From positions 992,001 to 1,056,000 of the forward strand of contig JAGFMI010000001.1 of assembly GCA_021030905.1 (NCBI GenBank): a DNA stretch of 64,000 bases. Direction: 5' to 3'. The notes below the pieces were generated by a model, which worked only from the letters and a program-made list of their open reading frames with translations, made no database searches and was not told the DNA's origin. Both the position numbers and the translations under genes were made by a program. The number at the start of each line of letters is the position of its first letter. Positions within the stretch are counted from its first letter, which is position 1. This stretch comes from Pyrenula massariospora (Eukaryota; Ascomycota; Eurotiomycetes; Pyrenulales; Pyrenulaceae). Positions 34,280 to 44,719 of the stretch are shown piece after piece.

Positions 34280-36509
34280 TACGCTAAAAATGCAGTGCAG
34301 CAGGCCTAGATAGCGACGACGCGGCTTCGAGGCAGAATGCACATCCGAAAAAAACGCCTCGTGGTTCCTTTGGTAGCCTTATGCAAGGCTGGTTCTCGCA
34401 GGGAGTAAACGTGGTTGCCTAACTGCGAGTGCGCTGGAAATGCAGTCCTTCGACGTCCCACTTTCTCATCGTCTCCGGCTACGCTAAAATTGCAGTGCGG
34501 TGTATCTCTGCAGTCGCCAGATCCGTACAAACTGATGCCACGGACAAGATTTGGGACGACACGAACCGAGGCAGACCAATCAAAAAAGCCTCGACATTAT
34601 TTCAGTCGAAGGGATATTTTTCTTTTATAACAGATCCCCCCGTAGGCCACAAGCTAGGAATATTTCGGTGCACTTTGAAGATGTGCAGAAATACTTGAAA
34701 ATTTGACAATCTACATACACTCACTCGAGCACCACTTTTTAGAGCTAAAATCATTTTTGCTACAGAGTAAGGACAAGACCATTTTCGATAGGGACATGAA
34801 GCATCTTTGGGAAGACAGCGTCGAGATCAACTGGCATCCTCGAGTGCGGGTAATCTGTGCTACACCAAGCGGACAAGCGGCCTGTGCATGCAGCCTAACT
34901 AGTCCATGTGGTTGACCTTCTCCGCGTACGCTAAAATCGCAGTGCACGGCGGTCTTCGAGCTGCATTGTTTAGCCCGGCATGGCGCCTTGATAGGAAGCC
35001 GCAATCGCGGAAGACACTCACTCAATCAATCAGTCAATTAACGTAGTCTTCAATGTCGTCTCGTCCACAGCAGCCTTCCGAGCATCCTTCCCAGTAGTTC
35101 CACAGCAGCCCATAACGTTCTCGACGGCTAATTTAATTTCCTTATCAGCCCTCAGAGCAACCCTTGAAGTTGCTTGAGTAGTCTAAGAAATAGCTGATTG
35201 ATCTTTGTGGTAGGAAGCGCTTGAAAAGCTACTCCACGATAGATACTGTCTTGAGGGCTACTATGAAAGCCATTCAACAGCCATTCAGAGCAGACACTTA
35301 CAGACAGCAAGATCCCGCGTGTCATCAAAGCCCTACAGGCACGCTGACGCATGCCACTAAAATCTCCTGTACACCGTAGGCGTAGGTCCAGAATTGTTGT
35401 ATTGGTCGAAAACACCTCGCCGGGAACGCAAGGTCCCAGTGCGGGCCGGCGGCGGTGTGAGGAAGATGCGACTAAACACCGACCAATCTTATTCAAGGCA
35501 TGCCTTAGCAGGATAGGAAAGAGAGCTGCACGTCATGTGCAGTAGGTGATCCCGTTGTCTGTTGCTCTCTTCTCCGTGTACGCTAAAATTGCAGTGCAAT
35601 TGTTAGCGTCCTCCCAGTTTCATAATTGGCGGCCTCCACGAACATGTTGCATGCTCCAACCCACCCGCCATGCACATTTTGGACCCTCCTTCCCCAAGTG
35701 TCAACTGATGAGATACGCAAATCCTCCAAAAACAAATCGCACACCCTGTATCAAACGAACCCGAACCTGATGCATTCCTATCAATGTCTTGTATCTTTGC
35801 ACTTTACGGCAAGCCAGACGGCTCGTACAATAATGGATATATTTAGCGTGACAGCCGTGCCAGAGTTTGCTGAGAATCCGTCTTCCTAGGAGTTCCGTAA
35901 GAGTTCAGAAGACTGCGACTCGTGCGATGTAGTCTTGTTTGAGTACGCTAAAATTGCAGTGCAACGTGTCAAAGTGGTTATAGACACAGGTATTTCGCTG
36001 CGCTGGCCCAATAAAGTGTGAGCCCCAGAACAGTAAACTTTCTGCGAACTGGAACAGAGACCCTACCAGGTAATAGGCGGTGCCGCTGTACTGCGTACAT
36101 CTTGATGGGCAACCATTACCGTTCAAAGATCAAGGAGCGAGCCTTTAAAACGTCAAATAGATGTGATACTCATCAACAACTATTTCTAACAATTTTTCTT
36201 ACCTTCCTTCAATAGAACAGACTTTGATAATGGAGATCTTAAACCGTGTGCCCGGCCACGGCTAAGTAAAACTCACGTCGGCAGGCCGCCATCTTTGTGT
36301 CTACGGTGCCTGGTCTACCACAAAGGCCATGGCTCTCTATGGAGAGAAGTGATAGCCTGTAGGAGACAGTCTAGAAAATCTGCACATCCTGTACTACTAG
36401 GTACCTGTATTCAGTCTACAACCATCGACACAATTCTGTACCTCTCAAAAATGAGCAGAGCCGCAACGCAGCGGTCGTATCTTGTTTGAAGACGCTAAAA
36501 TTGCAGTGC
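34280..36509 (+). repeat. 20-base dispersed repeat, right block, six plus-strand copies
   Basis: Copies of TACGCTAAAATTGCAGTGCA start at 34280, 34480, 34927, 35579, 35944 and 36492, each with zero to three changes. The spacing is irregular (200, 447, 652, 365 and 548 bases), so this is not a tandem array. The 8-10 bases before the core are pyrimidine-rich (TCTTCTCCG or TCTTGTTTGA); no conservation is seen after it. The core end TGCA(G/C)TGCA is itself palindromic. Confidence 0.88.
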
Positions 36510-36582
36510 GGGTGGCTTGCAGGTTGATTTCTTCGTCGGCCGCGTCGGAACGCGGGGAATGTGGTACAATGCCTTTCGCAGA

Positions 36583-36916
36583 TGCACTGCAAATTCAGCC
36601 CACTCGGAGAAGATACCTGTGACCGGACGTGGTCAACCCTCTAGTTGACAGAAAAGGTGAACTACGAAATCTTCCCCGGTCAAAGTGATAACCAGAAGAT
36701 GGCTCTCATCTACAAATTTCTGGTGATATCATCTGTTGGAAGCTTCTGCGATCTCTTTATACCTACTTTGAACTCAACGTGGGCCGTGCATGTGTTCCTA
36801 CAAGCTGTCAAAGTTGTAGCCTTGAAGGGCTCACGAGTAAGCCAAATTTTCATGCGCCGGGAGGAGGAGAGGGGTTGGGCGGGCTCGCTTGGGGAACGCA
36901 CTGCACTTTTAGCATA
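36583..36916 (-). repeat. 20-base dispersed repeat, two minus-strand copies
   Basis: Copies at 36583-36600 and 36898-36916 match the minus strand with two to three changes. They face the plus-strand copies at 37021 and 37116, so that 36583-37135 is bounded by inverted copies. Confidence 0.7.
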
Positions 36917-37020
36917 AGCGGAGAGAGTCAGGACGAGGGAAAGGTTAATGAAAAGCAAGGTATTGTCTGCAAGGCTGTCTGCACCAGAAACGCGAGGATG
37001 GAGAGCTATCTCCTTTGAAC

Positions 37021-37135
37021 GCGCTAAAATTGCAGTGCAATATGCAAAATTGCAGTGGAACATGAGTCGCGTCACCTTGCGTCCACACACAAAAAACAGA
37101 GCCGTCTTCTCAGAGTACGCTAAAATTGCAGTGCA
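37021..37135 (+). repeat. 20-base dispersed repeat, two plus-strand copies plus a partial
   Basis: Copies at 37021-37039 and 37116-37135 (perfect core). A partial copy at 37043-37058 keeps GCAAAATTGCAGTGG directly after the first. Confidence 0.85.
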
Positions 37136-37881
37136 TATCGCATCATGGCCCGGGCGCAGACAAAAGAAGCAGCCGCCCTTGCCGCCCATTCCTCGACTTC
37201 TTCTGTCCAGTGATCTCACATCGGCGCCAGCACACCATACTTTACTCTACAATCTACGCACCGTTGAATCTAGGTATCTAGCGCAGATTATTTACAGTAT
37301 GAAAATATACTCCTGCATGACAATTCCTAGGATAAGGTAAAGATCTTAGGGTATAGAGATCTCCCACGTTACTCCCAAACCCTTGCTTAGAGTTGGCTCT
37401 CTATGATAGTAATATCCTTGTGCCTGGTCTTTCTCGCTTGAGAGTATACTGTTTTAGATGTCCTTCCCGAGGTTATTGACCTTGAGAGCCATATATAAAT
37501 TTTTTCTTATTGTAATGTCTTCAGTACCAGCGTCAAATTTCCCAATTCGGTCTATGGCACGTACAGATTGGATCTCGTACATACTATCATATTAATCAGT
37601 CAATCGTCGTCTTCCCTCGTCTATATGATACGGGCCTTTGACTATCTGTCTGTCTGTCGAAGTGAGGTCCTGATCCTGGGGTGGGTTTACGAGAAGCACC
37701 GCACGCACTCCTTAGGGTTGTTCACCAGGTATCTACATCTTTCCCCTTCCGTTGGATCACTCCTAAAAAATGATGAGAAAGTCACAGCTAGTGATAACAC
37801 AGCCCCCCACGCGCTTATTTATCAATTCCCTACCCTGAGAACAATTTCACCTCTTCCCCAAGTCAACCGCGCTTAAAGCGT

Positions 37882-38652
37882 CTAGATCGTACTCAACGTC
37901 GTCTGCGGAATCCCGATACTATCGACCGTCCACGTCTTACCGCCGTCTGGGGTCACCAAATTCCCCGTCACGCCGGGCCCCTTCCAATTCGTGCGAATGT
38001 AGTTCGCATCCGGGGTGTTCAGGGTGATTTTCACATTCTTCCACGCTATTACCCATCCCATTAGCCAGAAACAGACATAGAAAGGGGGAGAGGAGCCGGG
38101 TTAAAACTGACAATGCGCCGGAACCGTCCCGCACGGCTTCGTCGTACACTCCAGCGCCGTCCCCCACCCCATAGCATGATGCCCTTTACTCGAAGACACA
38201 GTCGAGACCACCACCCCATTAACCGCCAAATCCTGATCATACATCTGCGTCGCATCGTTATACTTGTAATGCATCGTCACCTGATCCCCGGGCCTGCTCG
38301 TACTCTTCGGCCCGGAATCGCTCGCCTGGGAATTATCCCCCGTCTTCACCAGCGCGTAGGCCGCGACGCACCAGTTGCCGCCGAGGTTGCTGCAGGCGTC
38401 GCGCAGGGTGTCAGCGGGGTAGTTGTTGTTGATGCCCTGGATGAGGTCGCCCTTGTCGGTGCCCATGCCGACCCAGAGCACGGTGTTGCCGACGACGGGC
38501 TTCGGGGCCGCGGGGACGATGAGGGTCGCGGTTGCTTCGCGGATCCAGGAGGAGTTGCCGACGGGGCCGGTGCTGAAGGCCGGGCCGTTGGAGGCGGTGG
38601 TTAGGTGGAGGATGGTGAGGAGGATGGTTAGAGTTGCTGTGAAGGGCTTCAT
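37882..38652 (-). CDS. Secreted protein of unknown function
   Basis: Exon 1 (38652-38112) starts with a signal peptide (MKPFTATLTILLTILHLTTA). A 66-nt intron (38111-38046, GTCAGT..ATAG) leads to exon 2 (38045-37882, ending QTTLSTI). The mature part has NSSWIREATATLIVPAAPKP, VLWVGMGTDKGDLIQGINNN, a CSNLGGNWC pair and ECTTKPCGTVP, four cysteines in all, and should be a beta-rich extracellular domain of about 215 residues. The layout vaguely recalls concanavalin-like folds such as G1 peptidases, but I cannot see their catalytic residues, so no activity is claimed. A larger frame starting further upstream overlaps the promoter; the internal Met is chosen because of the signal peptide and TATA box. 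Confidence 0.82.
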
Positions 38653-38739
38653 GTTGGATGGTCGTTGTGGGTAGGGTTCTGATCTAAGGACCGCGAATGA
38701 CTTGGCTAGTTGAGATACTGAGGCTTCTACGAGCCAGAG

Positions 38740-38756
38740 GTTCACTTTTATATAAT
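38740..38756 (-). promoter_or_regulatory. TATA box of the secreted-protein gene
   Basis: The minus strand reads GATTATATAAAAGTG here, about 95 bases before the chosen start codon of the secreted protein, a normal distance for a fungal TATA box plus 5' UTR. Confidence 0.6.
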
Positions 38757-40088
38757 CTACTCTGGCAAGGGAGCAACCTAGGAGGAGACTTGAAGCTTAC
38801 CAAAACCATTGCGGCGCAATATAGAAACGGAAGATAGGAAAACAGAAACAGGAGATCACCTATCGGCCATCGATGCTATTCATCTTCATGATGAAGTTCT
38901 TAAGAGCTCCGGCATATAAACTTCTTGAGCCTAGCTAGAAGACACCGTCATAAATACGCCCCTCATTGCATGCGTCTTTGGTGGAAAGATGAAGGAACCG
39001 AGTAATCCATGTTGAGCTTGGTTGAGGGTTTGCAGTCGCCCCAAAAGGATTGATATGAGACGGTCTGGCGTTAATTGCACCGATGAACTTCTAAAAGGAA
39101 AACTCAAGAAACTAACGCAATCAGGTTCAAATCTAAGGAAATGAAAAGACCCAAGTGATGATGATTCGCGGCCCCGATGTTTCATTTTCCATTCAACGGA
39201 GAATTTGGCCCCTGTCGACCCCGCGACTCGCCCTCGTTGTGGCACCCGGGCGTGCCGGAGACGGTGGGGTTGCACTGCAATTTTAGCGTACTCGGGCGAA
39301 ATAGCTCCTACGGTGTGGAGAAGCGTTCTCCACGCACGCGGGTCACACAAAACTTGGCACCGCGAAATTTGCCCACGCTACTCCCTTCAATGCAGGGAGA
39401 ATTGACACGAAAATAAGATTCTTTAAAATGATAAATATATAGCTTCAGCAATTCTGAATTATGTGTAGTTAATTACAAGAAAAAAAATTCTATGAAGGTT
39501 GAACTGATTTATTTAAATTTGAAATTTGAAGATTTATCGTAGAACATTCACCTTTTAGGTCTCTAGTAAGATTTGCGGTGCCAAGTCGCAACGGTGGCCC
39601 TGGGTGGGTGACACAACATAATTGTGGGTGACACAAATCTTTTTGCACTGCAATTTTAGTGTACTCAGGGAAGACAAGTTCTTTTCTTCTCCCTAGTCGA
39701 GTTTGAGCCGCACCAGCCTAATACACTGCAAATTTTAGCGTACTCTAAGCAAACAGCCGTTTGCTAAATAATTCAAGCATCCCTGAGAAAGCCATAAACC
39801 ACACGGCTGAAAACGTTCATGAAACAGATTGAGAAGTCAAAAAAGATCGAATGTATGATACGAAAAGGAGTATTATCTAAGCAGGCACCCAATTAGATAG
39901 GCGAGTAACTATAAGTACAAGAATGCCCAGTGATCTGTCAAATCTTCTGTGCTAAACGAATGTCTGGCAATGCTCGACGTCTTGGATAGATGTTCGTAGT
40001 GAAAGAATGTCCGGGTCCCCACCACAACACCTCGACCCCTTCTATCTGAGCCCAGGCCATACAACCAACGCCTAGGCTTCGAAGCTTA
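38757..40088. other. Intergenic, with repeat copies and an AT-rich patch
   Basis: No supported gene. An AT-rich patch lies at 39411-39560, and the 13-base string GTGGGTGACACAA occurs twice near 39605 and 39625. Three inverted copies of the 20-base repeat are listed separately. Confidence 0.45.
39271..39742 (-). repeat. 20-base dispersed repeat, far-right block, three minus-strand copies
   Basis: Copies at 39271-39290 (perfect), 39644-39663 (one change) and 39723-39742 (one inserted A). In all three the flank after the core is a TACTC-type extension, the reverse of the GAGTAC flank seen at plus-strand copies. Confidence 0.88.
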
Positions 40089-40697
40089 CTATACCGTCAT
40101 TGCTCTAAGATACTCCTTCCTTCCCTTCGTAGTGATCCTAAACACAGTTCTGTTGACCGTCATCTGCCGCTGTGCCTTAACCGTAGACTCCGCGCCCGGG
40201 GTAGTTTTACATCTTGGACATCGATCCGAATCTCTGAGTTTAATTATCTTTGTTGCCTGGGAATTCCAGTCTTTAACGCCAGTATCTAGATCTGTCTTGA
40301 CGTGTGTCTTCGTGCAGATCAAGTTCCCCATCTTAGAAGCTTTTCGACCGCAGTCCTCGTACTTGTTACAGCGACGGAACTTCTGCTCGTCAACAGGTCT
40401 GTCATTCCGACACTTATCGCAGACAAAGACTGTCGTGGTCACGTAATGTTTTGGGCGGTCCTTTTCCGGAACTACATGCAAGAGGACCTCCCCAGGAGCT
40501 TTGCGGGTAGACCCAGAAGTGCTACCACCTTCGTCGGTGTCGTCAACTTGCTTTGTCGGATTGTCTCCCTTTCCCGGATCTTTTTGAGTTTTTTGGGGGA
40601 TAGCATCGGCTGCAGCCGACGTATCCCCATCCCCTGGTGCGACTCCATGGTCTTGATCTTGAGAATTGGACATCCTGTCGCACTTACTGGTCGACAA
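40089..40697 (-). CDS. Hypothetical Cys-rich protein, possible zinc ribbon
   Basis: A single-exon frame of 202 residues. The first 70 are polar and low-complexity. A Cys-containing part follows: FVCDKCRND, FRRCNKYEDCGRKASK, LICTKT and SDRCPRCKTTPG. Two CxxC pairs separated by about 60 residues could bind zinc. The C-terminus is basic (FRITTKGRKEYLRAMTV). An internal Met (MSNSQDQ) eight residues in is an alternative start. I do not recognise the family. The length and steady frame favour a real gene, but no splice or promoter evidence is available. Confidence 0.45.
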   Translation of the reverse strand: MSTSKCDRMSNSQDQDHGVAPGDGDTSAAADAIPQKTQKDPGKGDNPTKQVDDTDEGGSTSGSTRKAPGEVLLHVVPEKDRPKHYVTTTVFVCDKCRNDRPVDEQKFRRCNKYEDCGRKASKMGNLICTKTHVKTDLDTGVKDWNSQATKIIKLRDSDRCPRCKTTPGAESTVKAQRQMTVNRTVFRITTKGRKEYLRAMTV

Positions 40698-41283
40698 GCC
40701 TCTGGGCTAGTGGAGTGAACGTAAGGAATATATGGTCGTTTGTTGAACGGTGTTGATACTAAATATTTGGGCCAAGCTAGATGCTTTAGAAATACTGTTG
40801 ATCAGAAGGCTGACTTTTCCACGATCAGAGTCTTAAAGATATTAAGGAAGATGCAGAAACATAGAGATCAACAGGTCAAAAGCAGCAGATTTATACATGA
40901 GACTCCAGTCATAACAAGGAAGATTCAGCACGTCGATGAGTCGAATGAAGTGAAGGAGAGGCGCAGTCATCATCGGTGTACATTGAAGGCTCAAATATTC
41001 AGGATAGAAATGTCCACAATGCATAGAGTATTAGCTAGACAAAGGTCGGGTAAATGCAATTATCAATCCAGCGTATATTATGTACCGAGTGATCAGTATG
41101 CCCCTTATTATCCGTTGCGTAAGAGATAACGCGATGCACAGTAAATCTCAATAAACCCCAGAAAGATGCTTGGTAGCCCCGCAAAAGACCGAACGCCGTC
41201 GCTGAATAGCTAGATAGGTGAACAGTGGACAATTAAAGACAAGGTGAAAGTCTACGTCGTACAGTCTCAGAAGGCCATACATC
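40698..41283. other. Intergenic
   Basis: No gene seen. A plus-strand frame at 40740-41129 lacks recognisable content. Confidence 0.4.
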
Positions 41284-42948
41284 TCACTTCTCAGGTATTA
41301 CCACCGTGTCCCTTGGCAGCTGAGTCGAGCCCGTAGCAGACGCTAGTGAATGAGTCTCTCCTCCGTGATCATCTTCGCTTTTTCCATCATTTTCTTCCTT
41401 TTCCTTTCCTTTAGCATTCCGTGGGCTCTGTGATCCGTCTCCTTCCGATTGTTGAGACAGCCCTGGGGGTGGTGAAGAAGGATTAATCGTCGGCTCCACG
41501 CCCAGGTCCGCTTTTGAAGGGATGCCTCTGATCATGCCAATGGGATCTGTCTCTGTATGAGCTCCGTGAGGATGAGCGATGTCTTGACTTGAACCTGTTG
41601 TCTTAGGGGTAGGCCGATCATCAGTCCAGATCTCTATACCTGGGCCGAGCTCCTTCTCCATTGCTTTGATGGCTTTGTGAAGATTGTTGGCTTGCTGATC
41701 TAGCTTTTGCTTCTCAGTGTTTGCATCGTCCTCGTGCCCTTGTACTCGCATCTCTTCTGAACGGGTCTTAGCATCTAGAGCAGCCCTCTTGAAATACTCA
41801 AGGAGTCTCTTCTGTGAAGTGTGGAACACAAGAAATGACACGATTGTAGGGACTTGTTCAGCCAGAAGCGCCAGCTCATCGCCTCCGTGCTCAACAAACA
41901 TCTTGACAGCATCAATCTTTTCTCGATCGATAGTCGCTAGCCTCAAAGCGCGCGTCAGCGAGGGAACGTCTATAATCTCCTCCAGCGCTAAGCCCTCCTC
42001 TTTCGCGGAGAGACCTTGACTGATCCAGCTATATCTCACATCCGTCCCTCTGTCGGTACTCACGCTTCTCTCCCTCTTAGTATGAATCGTAAAATAGTCA
42101 CTAGTCAATTTATGACCCTCCTCCTTGACCCCATGCATAACTTCTCTCTTCACTCTCTTCCTCAACCATCTCCTTCTCCTCACAAAACTTGTCCACCACG
42201 GATGGGTTCCATGCCAGCTGAAGCGCCCCGCAAAGCTGAAACTGTACTGCCATCCTTCCTCGTCAACATCGGCGCTCATATCCACATACCAGGATTTCCA
42301 GGACCATTCCCAGCTTGGGTCTGGAAGTTGAGCATTAGTGATGTTGACCGGACTAGGTTTAAAGTCGGAGGTGACCCATGCGGACGGATCGAAGTTAAGC
42401 AGGGAGGAGTGTGAGTAGAGAGGGACGCCGAAGAAGAAAGAGCCGCGCTGATTTTCGTAAAGAATGTCAACCTCAGAGGGGCGGTGATGCTTAGGTATCT
42501 TTCGACGTTCGGGGAAGGTTTGACGGACAGCCTCTCGGCCACGATCTGGGTCGGTGGTGGAAGGCGCTGCAAAGTCGGTTTGGTCGACTTGGGCGGCAGA
42601 TGTGGGTGTGCTTTGTTCGAGGGTAACTTGGCTAGGACTCAGTGGTGTGCCTGTACCGTCTCCAATCTCCTTTGAGCTCGTAACGCTAGGAGGTGGTGTG
42701 CTTCTTGTATCTTGCTGCCATTTTGCGTATTTCCGTCTTGCAAGGCCCTCTCTCACCGAGAAATTAGTCGGTCTCTTCGCAAGTTTTCGCCAGCCGGAGC
42801 TGCCACCGGTGGATTGGCGGGAGACTTCATTCTCTGAGTCAGACTGCTCGGCAGGTTTAGTGGTATCAACGAGCTTGATTGGGGCGTTGTTCTCCTTGTC
42901 GGAGGCATTGGTCGGCGCGTTGCTGATGAAGGAGCCATGGATGGACAT
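41284..42948 (-). CDS. Dysferlin-domain protein, Spo73/Mug65-like
   Basis: A single exon of 554 residues. After a disordered N-terminus of about 155 residues comes a dysferlin (DysF) type region at about 160-275: ILYENQRGSFFFGVPLYS, DPSWEWSWKSWYVDMS, DEEGWQYSFSF and HPWWTSFVRRRRWLRKR. The paired W-rich N- and C-terminal DysF motifs are typical of peroxin-23/24 relatives and of the sporulation-linked Spo73 and Mug65 proteins. A helical region, ending in a coiled coil of roughly 40 residues, and a long Ser/Pro/Glu-rich tail follow. No membrane span is visible, which argues for Spo73/Mug65 rather than the membrane peroxins. The role in membrane or prospore shaping is inferred from the family. 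Confidence 0.78.
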   Translation of the reverse strand: MSIHGSFISNAPTNASDKENNAPIKLVDTTKPAEQSDSENEVSRQSTGGSSGWRKLAKRPTNFSVREGLARRKYAKWQQDTRSTPPPSVTSSKEIGDGTGTPLSPSQVTLEQSTPTSAAQVDQTDFAAPSTTDPDRGREAVRQTFPERRKIPKHHRPSEVDILYENQRGSFFFGVPLYSHSSLLNFDPSAWVTSDFKPSPVNITNAQLPDPSWEWSWKSWYVDMSADVDEEGWQYSFSFAGRFSWHGTHPWWTSFVRRRRWLRKRVKREVMHGVKEEGHKLTSDYFTIHTKRERSVSTDRGTDVRYSWISQGLSAKEEGLALEEIIDVPSLTRALRLATIDREKIDAVKMFVEHGGDELALLAEQVPTIVSFLVFHTSQKRLLEYFKRAALDAKTRSEEMRVQGHEDDANTEKQKLDQQANNLHKAIKAMEKELGPGIEIWTDDRPTPKTTGSSQDIAHPHGAHTETDPIGMIRGIPSKADLGVEPTINPSSPPPGLSQQSEGDGSQSPRNAKGKEKEENDGKSEDDHGGETHSLASATGSTQLPRDTVVIPEK

Positions 42949-43773
42949 TCCGTCACACGGCCAGGGGTCGGAGGAGAAGGATGTCGATCATGGTGAGCTT
43001 GGAGTCGTGGGACCACTTTCCATTGACGGACAGCTTGAGTTAAAGAAGTTTCAGCAATGTCTCACACTTGAGGTCTTTGATAGAAAGCTCCAGGATGTGA
43101 GTGGCCCCTATCTTTGAAGGCTTGCAAAAAGCTAGATAGTCTGATGCAGACGTTCTAGATCCCGGTCCTCAGCAGTGTGGCTCAAAACTTGTCTTGGGCC
43201 GCGCCTATGCATCACGCGCCGCGTGGAATCGGAGCCACCTGCCAAGGCTCTCTCCGAAATCGCGTACCACAGTTGCGATCCTTCAGCAGCGAACCAAAAA
43301 TCATATTTTCACTCACACAATGAAAAAAGGCCGAGGAAGACGATATTAAAGTCCTCATAAACACCGCAATTTCTTCATCATGCAGATACTTTGCCTAAAA
43401 GTCATAATCCTTTCAGAAGGAACTTCTCTCGAGGCGCAGCGGCAAAAATCTCGCTTCAAAAGGTCCCTCTGCCCTTTCAACCACTCTGGTCTCCGGAGCT
43501 GTTGGAATGGACAGCTTACAGGTTCCGACCGGTTGACGAACAATAACAATCTAGTCTCCGCGACGTCAAAGTAGTGAAAGGCAAGAAGAGGAAAAATACA
43601 CCGTATCCGACTTATTACAGAACACCATCAAAAGGTCCATCAGCAAGCATTACTGCTTCAGTACCCATTAAAAGAAAATTGCTTATATTAAAGGGTCACT
43701 GTAGCCCAGGAGACCACTCTGCGAGATCGCCTGAATAACGGCGAAGAAGTCCCTTGCTCTACACCTTACTAAG
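42949..43773. other. Intergenic
   Basis: No gene seen between the divergent DysF gene and the nuclease-fold gene. Confidence 0.45.
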
Positions 43774-44719
43774 ATGGACAGACTGGACCTCTTATATCGC
43801 ATCTTAGGTCTCGAAGGCGGCCAGCTTTCTCGCCATCACTATGATGCTGTCTTTGTTGCAATTGATTTTGAAAACATCATCCGGCTCGGCAAGGATCCAC
43901 CTTCAGATCCGGACTTTCAAGTGGGCCTCGCCGTTCTTGATACACGGGATGTTTATTCTGCTCGACCGCAAGAGCTTATATCAGCGCACAATTTTGCCAC
44001 AGGCTGTCCAGCCTACAAGACTGTAGCATCAGAAGAGTTTCTGTTCGGAGAATCGATAGCCATCACCTACCCGCAAATTTCGTCAGAAGATTGAGTCAAC
44101 CATACCACAGGGTCGAAACATTGTCCTTGTAGGGCATGCAGTGGAGAATGAAACCAAGGTGCTGAGGGATTTTGGTATTCAAATCGAAAATTCAGTCTTT
44201 GTGATTTTTGACACCGCGAAAATTGGTGCAAACATTTTCTCCCGTCCAGGAGAATACCTCCGCTTTGGAACTCTTTTGGTAAGACTCAAATGTCCTTTCC
44301 ATAGAGTTCCGGGACTTCATTGCGCAGGAAACGACGCCCATTTCACGTTGAGGGCTCTGTTGCTCCTCGCCGCTCAAACCTGTCTCCAGACATCCGAAAA
44401 TCAAGAAATGTTGAACATTATCAAAGAACTCGCCTATGACCCGGCTCCAGAACGCACACCAGGATATTCGCTCGCTCAGAAAGCTTTGCCCGTTTACTCA
44501 ACACGCGAAAGATCCAGGACATCAGCAGAGCAACGCAGGATAACGAAGATTAATAAAAGCAAGCTTCAGGAAGCCAAGAGGCAGGAGCGTATTCGACAAA
44601 AGCATGCCGCCAATAATTTGTCGGTTGAAGAAGACTGGGCAGCTTCTGATCTCTTCGACGTGTTGCTACAAGACCCTCTGCATTCCACGAACATTGGTGC
44701 TCAGAATGCCGAAAACTAG
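43774..44719 (+). pseudogene. Gfd2/YDR514C-like RNase H-fold (DEDDh) gene with a frameshift
   Basis: The first frame (43774-44094) starts MDRLDLLYRILGL and has VFVAIDFENI, the first acidic motif of DEDDh exonucleases. The second frame continues with KFRQKIESTIPQGRNIVLVG, HAVENETKVLRDFG and HCAGNDAHFTLRALL, where HCAGNDAHFTL corresponds to the H-x4-D end motif. The tail is charged and coiled-coil-like (EAKRQERIRQKHAANNL). The frame passes from one to the next near 44073 by one extra base, and no GT..AG pair explains it. The family (Gfd2/YDR514C C-terminal domain) is common and expanded in filamentous ascomycetes. The defect may be real decay, a sequencing error or, less likely, a +1 shift during translation. 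Confidence 0.68.

Larger units (their letters stand above)
33861..37881. other. Gene-free stretch, about 4 kb, rich in the 20-base repeat
   Basis: No supported gene. The frames seen here, such as a minus-strand one at 36710-37219, contain translated copies of the 20-base repeat (CTAILA or YAKIAV) and look like chance. Ten repeat copies are placed here (separate entries). Confidence 0.5.

Noticed and set aside
36710-37219. Minus-strand frame of 169 codons
   Set aside because: It contains translated copies of the 20-base repeat in several places and no conserved motif, so it is probably chance.
37882-38652. G1 (glutamic) peptidase assignment for the secreted protein
   Set aside because: The general beta-rich layout is similar, but the catalytic Gln/Glu context could not be found.
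25372-39742. CRISPR-like array from the regularly seen short repeat
   Set aside because: Spacing is irregular (78 to several thousand bases) and orientation switches. The organism is a fungus and there are no cas-like genes.
25372-39742. Starship-type giant mobile element
   Set aside because: The NLR cargo and repeats suggested it, but no DUF3435 tyrosine-recombinase captain gene is visible at either end or anywhere in the window.
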